A stretch of 40,912 bases of DNA. Origin: Deltaproteobacteria bacterium (lineage in GTDB: Bacteria; Desulfobacterota; Desulfomonilia; UBA1062). Below, piece by piece: positions 16,635-24,729 of the stretch. Both the position numbers and the translations under genes were made by a program. The notes below the pieces were generated by a model. That model was not told the DNA's origin. It did not search any database and saw nothing but the letters and a program-made list of their open reading frames with translations. Within the stretch, counting starts at the first letter, position 1, and the number at the start of each line of letters is the position of its first letter. The stretch is taken from assembly GCA_018436855.1 (NCBI GenBank), contig JAHDKO010000024.1, positions 1 to 40,912 of the forward strand, given 5' to 3'.

Positions 16635-17891
16635 ATGGTTGTCGAGAATATCATCGCACGAATGGTCAGGAACACGTCTTCACGCTATTTCGCCTTTGAG
16701 GACGGCCGTCCGCAGCCGCCTTGTGCGCCGGCGGAGCCGATCCACCTGTACATTCACATCCCGTTCTGCGCAGAGCTCTGTCCCTACTGCTCGTTCCACC
16801 GGGTTCTCTACCGGGAGGAGAAAGCCCGGGAGTATTTCCGTGCGCTCAGGCGCGAGATCGAGATGTACCGTGACAGGGGCTTCTCCTTTTCCGGGGTGTA
16901 TGTGGGGGGAGGGACCCCGACCATTCTCCTCGACGAGCTTCTGGACCTGCTCGCGCGTATTCAGCACGACTTCTCCCCTGCCGATATTTCTGTCGAGACG
17001 AACCCTGACCGGCTGGATGCCCGGACGCTGAATCTTTTGGCGGACGCCGGGGTGAAGCGGGTGTCCGTGGGCATACAGACCTTCAGCGATCCTCTTCTCA
17101 AGAGCATCGGGCGCTACGATAAGTATGGATCCTCGGAGATGCTCAAGGAGCGTCTCGCGAAGGCAAAGGGCTTTGTGCAGACCCTCAATGCCGACATGAT
17201 CTACAACTTTCCCACCCAGAGCCGGACCATGCTCGAGCAGGACCTCGAGGTGCTCAAGGAGGCGAGTCCCGACCAGATCACCTTCTACCCGCTCATGATC
17301 TCGGATGCCACCCGGAAGAAGATGACCGACCTCATGGGCAGGATGAGCTACCGGAAAGAAAGGCATTTCTACTCGCTCATCACCTCGCATCTGGCCGAGG
17401 ACTACCGGTCGAGCTCGGCCTGGTGCTTCTCGAAGAAGGACACCTCCATGGTCGATGAATACGTGGTGGTGAGCCAGGAATACGTGGGTGCCGGGAGCGG
17501 GGCCTTCGGACTGGTGGGCGGGGGCATCTACGCCAACACCTTTTCCCTGCCGTCCTATTGCGAACGCATCTTCCGGGGTGAGTTCCCCCTGTCCGCCAGA
17601 AGGCTCTTCTCGGTCCGGGAGCTGAGCCGGTACGCGCTTCTCATGGGGCTTTTCGGCCTGTCGCTGGACACCGCGCCGTTCCGGAAGAGATTCGGCTCGC
17701 CCCCGTGGTGGCTGCTGGGCCCCGAGCTCCTGTTCTTCCTGCTCGCAGGGGGCATCCGCCTCGATCAGGGGCGCATCAGGCTCACGCCCCGTGGGAGATA
17801 CTACTGGGTGGTCATGATGCGCGAGTTCTTCACCGGCGTCGACAACTTCAGAGATTTAAGCAGAGAGGCGGCCGGCATCACCGCCCGGTAG
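16635..17891 (+). CDS. HemN/HemW-like radical SAM protein
   Basis: A 418-residue radical SAM enzyme. The iron-sulphur ligands are C45, C49 and C52 in FCAELCPYCSFH, preceded by the HemN-type LYIHIPFC. The GGGTPT motif, DISVETNPD and RVSVGIQTF follow, as in coproporphyrinogen III dehydrogenase and the haem chaperone HemW. The C-terminal region has the HemN_C-like LLMGLFGLSL segment. The family contains real oxidases, haem chaperones and methyltransferases that sequence alone separates poorly, so no symbol is given. No other haem gene is adjacent. Confidence 0.85.
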   Translation: MVVENIIARMVRNTSSRYFAFEDGRPQPPCAPAEPIHLYIHIPFCAELCPYCSFHRVLYREEKAREYFRALRREIEMYRDRGFSFSGVYVGGGTPTILLDELLDLLARIQHDFSPADISVETNPDRLDARTLNLLADAGVKRVSVGIQTFSDPLLKSIGRYDKYGSSEMLKERLAKAKGFVQTLNADMIYNFPTQSRTMLEQDLEVLKEASPDQITFYPLMISDATRKKMTDLMGRMSYRKERHFYSLITSHLAEDYRSSSAWCFSKKDTSMVDEYVVVSQEYVGAGSGAFGLVGGGIYANTFSLPSYCERIFRGEFPLSARRLFSVRELSRYALLMGLFGLSLDTAPFRKRFGSPPWWLLGPELLFFLLAGGIRLDQGRIRLTPRGRYYWVVMMREFFTGVDNFRDLSREAAGITAR

Positions 17892-17938
17892 GAGCCCAGC
17901 CCCGTTTCCGTCCCGAAATGCCGTTTGCCGCTGCCGTA

Positions 17939-19279
17939 CTAGGCGGTCTCGGCCTCGAGCTTTTCTATCAGGAAATCGATCTCCCTTTTGACCTTGAGGT
18001 TCTGCTTGTACATGGTTTCGATGGTCTCCAGGGAGTGGATGATGGACGAGTGCTTCCGGGAGAATGCATTGCCGATGCTTTGAAGCGACTCACGGGTGTA
18101 GCGCCTGCAGAGGAAGATTGCCACCTGCCGGGGATAGACGATCTCTTTTTTCCGGGAGGGGGAGATGATCGTGTCCTTAGGCATGCAGAAGTTCTTGGCC
18201 ACGAAATTCTGGATATATTCCAAGGTGATACGCTGCTGCTTCTCCAGGGTGCCCTCCAGGAGCTCTTTGGCAAGGTCCAGGGTGATCCGGCGTTTCATGA
18301 GCGAACTCATGGCAGTGATGGTCATGACCGCGCTCTCGAGCTCCCTGATGCTGGTGAGCACGCTGCCGCTGATGAACTCCACCACCTCGTCGGGCAGGAT
18401 GATGCCGTTCTTCTGGGCCTTGTGCCTGACGATTTTGTCCCTGGTGAGCCTGTCGGGCCGTTTGAGGTCGATGACGAGCCCGGCCGAGAACCGGGAGCGG
18501 AGCCCCTTGTCGATCTGGGACATGGAGGTGGGCGGGCGGAAACCGGAGAGGACCACCTGCCTGCCCGCGCTGATCAGGTCGTCCAGTACATGGCAGAGCT
18601 CCATCTGGGTCTTCTCCTTGTTCTTGAACAGGTGCACGTCGTCGATGAAGAAGATGTCCAAGGACGAAGGCTGGTAGGTCTTTTTGAAGCTCTGCTGGCA
18701 GTTGTTGCGCACGCTGTGGACGAAATCCTGGGAAAAGTCCCGGGCGGTCGTATACTTGACCGAGACGCCCGATTTCGACGAGAGCAGCCGGTTGCCGATG
18801 GCATGGGCGATATGGCTCTTGCCCAGCCCCACGTCCGAATAGAAGTAGAGCGGGTTGTACTTGTTGATCTCGTTCTCCGTGACCGCCATGGCCGCCTCGT
18901 AGGCAAAGGCGTTGCACCTCCCCACCACGAATTCCTCGAAGGTGAAGTTCCCGTTGAGTCCGCTTGCCGGTGAGGGCGCAGAGAGCGACGGGAGCGTCAT
19001 CTGGACCGGGGGCTCGGAAACCGGCTTTTCCTGCCTGGTCTTTCCTTTCTGCCGCACGCAGAAATGGACGTCGACCGGCTGATTGAGCGTCCCCCGGACA
19101 CACTGGACAATGTGGTCTTTGTACTGCCTGCTCAGATACTTCTGGGAGAACGCGTTCGGGCAGGATATCAGAATGGTTCCGTCCTCTTCGGTGATATCCA
19201 TCTGCTCGATGAGCACCCTTTCGGATGCCCCGGGAACCAGCGCAAGGATAGATTCCTTTATAATATCGAAGTGGTCCAC
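17939..19279 (-). CDS. dnaA: Divergent DnaA-family replication initiator homologue
   Basis: The 446-residue product has all DnaA domains: a short domain I (1-65), a linker, the AAA+ core (about 110-320) and domain IV (350-446). Walker A is VGLGKSHIAHAIGN, Walker B FFIDDVHLF, arginine finger LRSRF and sensor II IRELESAV. Two features are unusual: the first Walker A glycine is serine, and the domain IV signature normally reading AFGGRDHTTVLHA is AFSRKHSSIIHS, one residue shorter. The start is GTG 19279 because GGGAGG lies five bases upstream; ATG 19324 (with GGGAG) would add 15 residues. Neighbours are not the usual dnaN/gyrB, so this may be a second DnaA paralogue. Confidence 0.8.
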   Translation of the reverse strand: MDHFDIIKESILALVPGASERVLIEQMDITEEDGTILISCPNAFSQKYLSRQYKDHIVQCVRGTLNQPVDVHFCVRQKGKTRQEKPVSEPPVQMTLPSLSAPSPASGLNGNFTFEEFVVGRCNAFAYEAAMAVTENEINKYNPLYFYSDVGLGKSHIAHAIGNRLLSSKSGVSVKYTTARDFSQDFVHSVRNNCQQSFKKTYQPSSLDIFFIDDVHLFKNKEKTQMELCHVLDDLISAGRQVVLSGFRPPTSMSQIDKGLRSRFSAGLVIDLKRPDRLTRDKIVRHKAQKNGIILPDEVVEFISGSVLTSIRELESAVMTITAMSSLMKRRITLDLAKELLEGTLEKQQRITLEYIQNFVAKNFCMPKDTIISPSRKKEIVYPRQVAIFLCRRYTRESLQSIGNAFSRKHSSIIHSLETIETMYKQNLKVKREIDFLIEKLEAETA

Positions 19280-19322
19280 TGTAACCTCCCAGGTGGATGG
19301 AAAATTCGAACGTATGCGGGGC

Positions 19323-19351
19323 ATATTGGACTCCCGGTTAAAAAACGTCAA
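19323..19351 (-). promoter_or_regulatory. Candidate promoter of the dnaA homologue
   Basis: On the minus strand TTGACG (19346-19351) and CAATAT (19323-19328) are 17 bases apart. Transcription would begin near 19316, downstream of the ATG at 19324, which favours the GTG start at 19279. The -10 match is partial. Confidence 0.4.
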
Positions 19352-19535
19352 ACCCGAACCTCTGCAGTTATTCCCATCTGCGTTCACTTCGTGCGGGCGC
19401 AAAAACAACGTGTCTTTTCTTCAGGATATGAATGGAAGCCCCGTAACTCCAGCGTCGGGACGGCTCAGGGGAAGGCGGGATATTCACTGGATCCGAGGCA
19501 ATTATCGACATTTTGTAGAAAACTCGGAACTCGGT

Positions 19536-20960
19536 TTATCTCCGTCTTTCTCGAAAATTTATCATTTTGGCATATAGGTTGTAATACTGTATTGCAGAAT
19601 GCCGCCAGCTCACGTCTTTTCGCATGGCGTTTCCGCGGGTTGCGGAAAGGCTTCCCTTCGGGTCCTGGTACAGGTCGCACGCCCGGCGGACGGCGGCCAG
19701 GAGGTCCGCGACGGTGGGTCTCTTCACCCTGACGCCGGTGGGGTTGTCCCCCTCTCCGAGGGCCGTGACCGTATCCTTGAGACCGCCCACGCAGGTGACA
19801 ATGGGTATGGTGCCGTAGCGCATGCTGATCATCTGGTTGAGGCCGCAGGGCTCGAACCGGGAAGGCATGAGGAAGAAATCGGCCCCGGCCTCGATGACAT
19901 GGGCAAGGGATTCGTCGAACCCAACGATCACACCGAGCCTTCCCGCATGGCCGGCGGAGAGGCTGAGCAGGTCCTGCTCGTGCCGGCGGTCTCCGGTCCC
20001 CAAGACCACCACCTGGGCGCCAAGCGAGATGATCTCGTCCATGGCAGAGACCACCAGATCGATACCTTTCTGATCCACCATGCGGCCGATGAGGGCCAGC
20101 AGCGGCCCGGATGACTTCTCAAGTGAGAATCGCTCCTGAAGATCGCGCTTGCACGCGGCCTTTCCCGAGAGATCGTCGATGCTGAAGGCTTGCGCGATAT
20201 GCCCGTCGTGGAGCGGGTCCCACACCCGGATATCGATGCCGTTGACGATCCCGGCGAGCTTGAACGACACGGCCCGCAGCAGCCCGTCGAGGCCCATGCC
20301 GAACTCGGGCGTCTGGATCTCGGCGGCATAGGAGGGGCTCACGGTGGTGACCATGTCGGCGAATACGATGCCGGCCTTCATCACGTTGATGTGGCCGTAG
20401 AACTCCATGATATCCGGGTGGAACAGCTCGTAGGGCAGAAAGAGCATGGGCCAGAGCGCGGACTCGAACACCCCCTGGTATGCGAGGTTGTGGATTGTAT
20501 AGCAGGTGGAGAAGTCCGTCAGGCCCAGCGCATGGAGGTATGCCGGGATGAGCGCGGTCTGCCAGTCGTTGCAGTGGATGAGGTCCACGCCTTCGAGGAT
20601 CGTGGCCAGCTCCACGCAGGCGCGCGAGAAAAAGGCGAACCGCTCGAGGTTGTCGGGGAAGTCTCTGCCCTGGTAGGAGTAGTACCCGTCCCGGTTGAAG
20701 TACAGGTCGTTTTCGATAAAATATGTGGGGCCGTGGGAGAAGATCCTCCCCTGAGAGATGCCCTGGCCCGAGAGGAACGAGATGTCGGCAATGTGCTCGA
20801 GCGCGATGCCGGATTTCTTGACGGACCGGTAGAGCGGCATGACCACGTCGCACTGCACCCCCTGGCTTCTGAGCTCGTCGGGCAGCGCGGAGCTCACGTC
20901 GGCCAGGCCGCCGGTCTTGGCGAAGGGGACCACCTCTGAGGAGCAGAAGAGTACTCTCAT
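19536..20960 (-). CDS. glgA: Glycogen synthase (ADP-glucose type)
   Basis: The 474-residue GT5-family enzyme extends alpha-1,4-glucan from ADP-glucose. It begins MRVLFCSSEVVPFAKTGGLADV with the KTGGL nucleotide-sugar motif, and later has HCNDWQTALIPAYL, NGIDIRVWDP, the GRMVDQKGIDL phosphate-binding segment and MPSRFEPCGLNQMISMRYG with the catalytic glutamate region. Length is normal. It stands alone: no glgB, glgC or glgP is in the window. It is divergent from the PilZ-like gene, with a G-rich tandem repeat between. Confidence 0.95.
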   Translation of the reverse strand: MRVLFCSSEVVPFAKTGGLADVSSALPDELRSQGVQCDVVMPLYRSVKKSGIALEHIADISFLSGQGISQGRIFSHGPTYFIENDLYFNRDGYYSYQGRDFPDNLERFAFFSRACVELATILEGVDLIHCNDWQTALIPAYLHALGLTDFSTCYTIHNLAYQGVFESALWPMLFLPYELFHPDIMEFYGHINVMKAGIVFADMVTTVSPSYAAEIQTPEFGMGLDGLLRAVSFKLAGIVNGIDIRVWDPLHDGHIAQAFSIDDLSGKAACKRDLQERFSLEKSSGPLLALIGRMVDQKGIDLVVSAMDEIISLGAQVVVLGTGDRRHEQDLLSLSAGHAGRLGVIVGFDESLAHVIEAGADFFLMPSRFEPCGLNQMISMRYGTIPIVTCVGGLKDTVTALGEGDNPTGVRVKRPTVADLLAAVRRACDLYQDPKGSLSATRGNAMRKDVSWRHSAIQYYNLYAKMINFRERRR

Positions 20961-21021
20961 GAGGTATAGTAATAACAGAATTCCCCGGCAAGGGTAAGTG
21001 GCTCGTGCCGAACGGCCTCCC

Positions 21022-21069
21022 GGGGGAAAGGGCGGGGGAAAGGGCGGGGGAAAGGGCGGGGGAAAGGGA
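21022..21069. repeat. Four tandem copies of a 12-bp G-rich unit, potential G-quadruplex
   Basis: The unit GGGGGAAAGGGC occurs at 21022-21033, 21034-21045 and 21046-21057, with a fourth copy at 21058-21069 whose last base differs (A for C). The plus strand thus has eight G-runs of 3-5 separated by one or three bases, a strong quadruplex pattern. The block is flanked by GGCCT and AGGCC. It lies in the divergent gap between glgA and the PilZ-like gene, in the latter's likely 5' leader. Confidence 0.9.
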
Positions 21070-21136
21070 AGGCCAGAGGCGAGGAGAAGAGAACATTGAT
21101 TTGATTTTTCGCGGCCGGTTGATTATGGTGGGGTCC

Positions 21137-21703
21137 ATGAACAGGGAAGAATTCCAGAAGGTCCTCAAAGACTTCGAGGTTCAGATCAGGAAGAGGCTGC
21201 CCGGCATGATCAACAGCTACCTGGCCAACAGGGGCAACCGGGAGTACGAGGCCGCCTTCAACCATCTCATCGATACGCTCCAGAGGACCCGAAAGGAGCT
21301 GCTTAAACACCTGTCCAAGGTGGCGCGCCACGAGCAGAAGCTGCGGTATTTCAATGCCGTCTACAACCTGGACTCGCAGCTCAGGAGCATGGGCAACAAG
21401 GACGCCCACCAGAAGCACCTGCGGTTCCGCCGCCGCCGGCTGGCCGCCCCGGTGATCTACGATATCGGCGAGGGGCCGGAGCAGGGGGACCTGCTCAATG
21501 TCGCAGAGGAAGGAATCCTGCTCAAGACCGCAGAGAAGGTCTCCGTGGACAGCGAGATCAGGGTCTCGGTCTGCGGGAAGCAGGCCCGGGGCAAGGCCAT
21601 GTGGTCCCTGGCGGACGAGTCCGGCAATGTGGAGACCGGGGTCAGGTTCCTGGAGGTCTCGGAGGATTTCCTAAAAGAAATCAAGGAGAAGCTGAAAGAG
21701 TAG
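21137..21703 (+). CDS. PilZ-like protein with helical N-terminal domain
   Basis: The 188-residue protein has a helical first half (1-90, with LIDTLQRTRKELLKHLSKV) and a beta-barrel-like second half. Two PilZ signatures are partly kept: an arginine cluster R96-R101 fits RxxxR, and 21 residues on NVAEEG (121-126) replaces the usual [D/N]xSxxG with serine to alanine. Cyclic-di-GMP binding is therefore uncertain. The start ATG 21137 follows GGTGGGG; ATG 21125 is possible. The open frame reaches back through the G-rich repeat but that part is low complexity. The downstream gene is mtaB, 127 bases away. Confidence 0.65.
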   Translation: MNREEFQKVLKDFEVQIRKRLPGMINSYLANRGNREYEAAFNHLIDTLQRTRKELLKHLSKVARHEQKLRYFNAVYNLDSQLRSMGNKDAHQKHLRFRRRRLAAPVIYDIGEGPEQGDLLNVAEEGILLKTAEKVSVDSEIRVSVCGKQARGKAMWSLADESGNVETGVRFLEVSEDFLKEIKEKLKE

Positions 21704-21830
21704 GGCAGGGATGTCACCTGTTCTCTTCACCCTGCTTCGCATTGGACGAAAGCCCCTTGCAGGCCGGGACTTCAAAGGGATTACCGCATTGACACCCGGA
21801 AGCAGACGGGAGTATGCCTTCTCACGAGCC

Positions 21831-23036
21831 ATGATATTCGCCATAACCACCCTTGGATGCAAGGTAAACCAGTACGAGAGCCAGCTTCTCAGGGAAGCGC
21901 TCGCAGCGCATGGACACCGGGAGCAGCCCTTCGGCCGTCCCGGGGCGGAGCTCTCCATCGTCAACACATGCACGGTGACCCACCGCTCCGACGCCCAGGC
22001 CCGGAACCTTCTGCGCAGGGCCCTAGCCCTGGGCGGGCGCGTGGTCGCCACCGGCTGCCAGGCAAAGGTTTACGGGGAGGCGCTCCGAGCCCTGTCGCCG
22101 GCCGTCGAGGTAATCCCCTTCGAGGACATCGGACCTGCCCTCAGGGTGCAGGTGCCCTCCCGCATCACCGGCTTCTGCGGCCACAGCCGCGCGTTCGTGA
22201 ACATCCAGCAGGGGTGCGGCAACTTCTGCACCTACTGCATCGTTCCCCACGCCCGGGGCGTTCCCCGGAGCAGGCCGTGGCAGGAGATCATCGGGGAGAT
22301 CACCGGGCTGTACGCCGCAGGGTTTCGCGAGGTCGTGCTTTCCGGGATCAACATCGGGCTCTACGAGGGGGGCGTGGCCGCGCTGCTGCGAATGATCCTG
22401 AAGGAAACGCCCATGCCCGCGGTGCGCGTCAGCTCGATCGAGCCATGGACCCTCACCGACGAGCTCATCCGCCTGGCCGCGGAAGAACCGCGGGTGTGCA
22501 GGCACCTCCACATCCCGGTGCAGAGCGGCTCCGACGCCATACTCTCCCGGATGGGCAGGCCGTACGATGCCCGGTATTTCCGCTCCCTGGTGGAAAAGAT
22601 CAAGGCGCTCGACCCGGGCGTGAGCATCGGCACCGACGTCCTGGTCGGGTTTCCCGGAGAAGGCGAGAACGAGTTCGGCCAGACCCGCGCATTGCTGGAA
22701 GAGGCCGATATCTCCTATCTGCACGTCTTTCCCTACTCGCCCAGGCCGGGCACCCCGGCCGCCGCCTGGGGGGACAGGGTGGACGCCCGCGTCGCAAAGG
22801 AGCGGGTGGCCCTGCTCAGGGACCTTTCCCGAAGCAAGCGCGAAGCGTTTGTCCGCTCCCGGGTCGGCAGTGAGGAAGACCTTCTCGTCACCCGTGCCGG
22901 AAGGAATTCCTTCCGCGGCGTCACGTCCAACTATATCACGGTCGATGCGGAAGGGAAGGCGCGGGTGAACGACCGCGTCAGGGTGGTTCTGGAAGAGCCC
23001 TGCGAGGGATACGTCCGGGGGAGGACCATTGGATAA
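21831..23036 (+). CDS. mtaB: tRNA (t6A37) methylthiotransferase MtaB
   Basis: The 401-residue enzyme adds a methylthio group to t6A at position 37 of ANN-reading tRNAs. It has the N-terminal UPF0004 domain (FAITTLGCKVNQYES, NTCTVT), a radical SAM core with C129, C133 and C136 in CGNFCTYC, and a C-terminal TRAM-like segment. LGCKVNQ-YES is characteristic of MtaB rather than MiaB or RimO. The ATG 21831 is chosen since the conserved start MIFAITTLGC begins there; upstream codons show no homology-like pattern. It overlaps polX by eight bases. The window also holds tsaE, which helps make the t6A substrate. Confidence 0.92.
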   Translation: MIFAITTLGCKVNQYESQLLREALAAHGHREQPFGRPGAELSIVNTCTVTHRSDAQARNLLRRALALGGRVVATGCQAKVYGEALRALSPAVEVIPFEDIGPALRVQVPSRITGFCGHSRAFVNIQQGCGNFCTYCIVPHARGVPRSRPWQEIIGEITGLYAAGFREVVLSGINIGLYEGGVAALLRMILKETPMPAVRVSSIEPWTLTDELIRLAAEEPRVCRHLHIPVQSGSDAILSRMGRPYDARYFRSLVEKIKALDPGVSIGTDVLVGFPGEGENEFGQTRALLEEADISYLHVFPYSPRPGTPAAAWGDRVDARVAKERVALLRDLSRSKREAFVRSRVGSEEDLLVTRAGRNSFRGVTSNYITVDAEGKARVNDRVRVVLEEPCEGYVRGRTIG

Positions 23037-24729
23037 TCTGCTCGTTGTCAGATACCTGCTGGAGACGGCCAGTGCGCTCGAGTACCTGGACGAAAATTCC
23101 TTCAAGATCCAGGCGTACCGCAAGGCGGCCCGGTCGATCCTGGAGCTCCCCGTCCCGGTGAGCGAGGTGGTGAAAGAGGGCGGGCTGTCGAGGGTCCCCG
23201 GTGTGGGCAAAGGCATTGCCTCGACCATCGAGGCGTGGGTGAGAGACCGCGATTTTTCCACCCTGGAAGAGCTCCGGGCCGGACTGCCCAGGGGGCTCGA
23301 CGAGCTTCTCAAGGTGCCCGGGATCGGGCTCAAGAGGGTCAGGATACTGCACGGCCGGCTCGGGGTGGAGACCGTGGAGGACCTGATGGAAGCGGCGCAG
23401 CAGGGAAGGCTCGCGGGCTTGAGGGTGTTTCCCGGGAAGTTTGTCCAAGGCCTGCCCCGGTTGCTGGAACAGGTGATGAGCTATCGGGGCAAGTATCTCC
23501 TGAGCAACGGTCTGGTCCGGGCGGACGAGGTGCTCTCCCGGCTTGCCGCTCAGGGGTTGAAGGCAGAGGTCACCGGGGCGTGCCGGAGGCTCTCGGAGAT
23601 CATCGAGCAGGTCGAGATCCTGGTGGAGGGCTCGGACCGGGACGGCGAAGCTCTCCGGAGCGCCCTGGACGAGCCTGGATGCGAGCTCAAGGGAGACACC
23701 CTGGAGCTGCCGGCCAAGGCGGGAGCGCCCCCGGTGGCGGTGGGCCTGGTGCCTCCTGAGGACCGGGCCGTAAGGCTCCTGACCACCACGGGCTCCGATG
23801 CCCACCTCGCCGCACTCAGGGATCATGCATCAAGGATGCAGGTGGAGATCGAGGGAGGCATCACCCTCAAGGGCAGTGAGGTGAGAATCGAGCGCGAGGA
23901 GGACATCTATCGCCTCCTGGATCTGCAGTATCTTCCCCCGGAGGTGCGCGAGGGCAGGGATTCGGAGATGGCCCGTGCCCGGGCGCACACCGTGCCCGAG
24001 CTCATCTGCTCGACAGATATCCGGGGCACGATCCACAACCACACCGACATGAGCGACGGTGTCTCGGCCCTGGCGGCAATGGTGCGCGGCGCCCGGGAGC
24101 GGGGATACCAGTGGATCGGCATCTCGGATCACAGCCAAAGCGCGCACTATGCGGGCGGGCTGAGTGAAGAGGCCGTGGCGCGGCAGCACCGGGAGATCGA
24201 TGCCCTTGAGGAGGAATCCGGCGACATCACCATCTTCAGGGGCATCGAGTCCGACATCCTCGCCGACGGTTCCCTGGACTATCCGCCCGAGGTGCTCAAA
24301 AAATTCGATTTCGTCATCGCCAGCATCCACTCGCACATGGATATGGACGGCCGCAGAATGACCAAGAGAATCGTCAAGGCCCTGCGCAACCCCTTCACGA
24401 CCATTCTCGGCCACCCCACGGGCAGGCTCCTCCTCTCGCGGGAGCCCTATGCCGTGGATATGGACGCGGTCCTTAAAGAGGCGCTCCTGAACCGGGTGGC
24501 CGTGGAGCTCAACGCACATCCGGTGCGGCTCGATCTCGACTGGAGGCTCATGGAGCCGTTCGTGAGCCGGGGCGGGATCATCGCCATCGGACCCGACGCC
24601 CACTCGGTGGCCGGTCTCGACGATATGGCCTACGGGGTCATGATCGCCCGGAAGGGCTTCGTGACGAAAGAGTCGTGCCTGAATACCCGGGACGCCCGGG
24701 ACGTGAGGGAATGGTTCGGAAAAGCATGA
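23029..24729 (+). CDS. polX: PolX-type protein: degenerate polymerase domain plus intact PHP domain
   Basis: This 566-residue protein has the bacterial PolX layout: 8-kDa-like and HhH region (1-115; LSRVPGVGKGIA, LLKVPGIGLKRV), Pol beta fingers/palm (about 150-290) and a C-terminal PHP phosphoesterase (330-566). The palm motif expected as GSYRRGKETxGDIDIL is GACRRLSEIIEQVEIL (183-198), so the two catalytic aspartates are Q194 and E196, and the third (VDLRV) is A237. The PHP metal motifs are kept: IHNHTDMSDG, ISDHSQS, GIESDI, ASIHSH, GHPTG and GPDAHS. Polymerase activity is probably lost while nuclease activity remains. It starts at TTG after GGGGGAGG, overlapping mtaB, and shares ATGA with ecfA. 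Confidence 0.88.
   Translation: MDNLLVVRYLLETASALEYLDENSFKIQAYRKAARSILELPVPVSEVVKEGGLSRVPGVGKGIASTIEAWVRDRDFSTLEELRAGLPRGLDELLKVPGIGLKRVRILHGRLGVETVEDLMEAAQQGRLAGLRVFPGKFVQGLPRLLEQVMSYRGKYLLSNGLVRADEVLSRLAAQGLKAEVTGACRRLSEIIEQVEILVEGSDRDGEALRSALDEPGCELKGDTLELPAKAGAPPVAVGLVPPEDRAVRLLTTTGSDAHLAALRDHASRMQVEIEGGITLKGSEVRIEREEDIYRLLDLQYLPPEVREGRDSEMARARAHTVPELICSTDIRGTIHNHTDMSDGVSALAAMVRGARERGYQWIGISDHSQSAHYAGGLSEEAVARQHREIDALEEESGDITIFRGIESDILADGSLDYPPEVLKKFDFVIASIHSHMDMDGRRMTKRIVKALRNPFTTILGHPTGRLLLSREPYAVDMDAVLKEALLNRVAVELNAHPVRLDLDWRLMEPFVSRGGIIAIGPDAHSVAGLDDMAYGVMIARKGFVTKESCLNTRDARDVREWFGKA

Noticed and set aside
19502..19510. DnaA-box-like TTATCGACA between dnaA and glgA, as a possible origin or autoregulatory site
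   Set aside because: It is a single site one base off consensus, with no cluster or AT-rich unwinding region; not enough to call an origin.
20961..21000. TTGCCG-17-TATACC promoter-like pair directly before glgA on the minus strand
   Set aside because: The -10 ends two bases before the glgA ATG, so transcription would begin inside the gene, yet MRVLFCSSEVVPFAKTGG is clearly the true N-terminus.
21005..21136. N-terminal extension of the PilZ-like protein reading through the G-rich repeat (GERAGERAGERA)
   Set aside because: It is low-complexity translation of a 12-bp repeat without a ribosome binding site; a better start lies at 21137.
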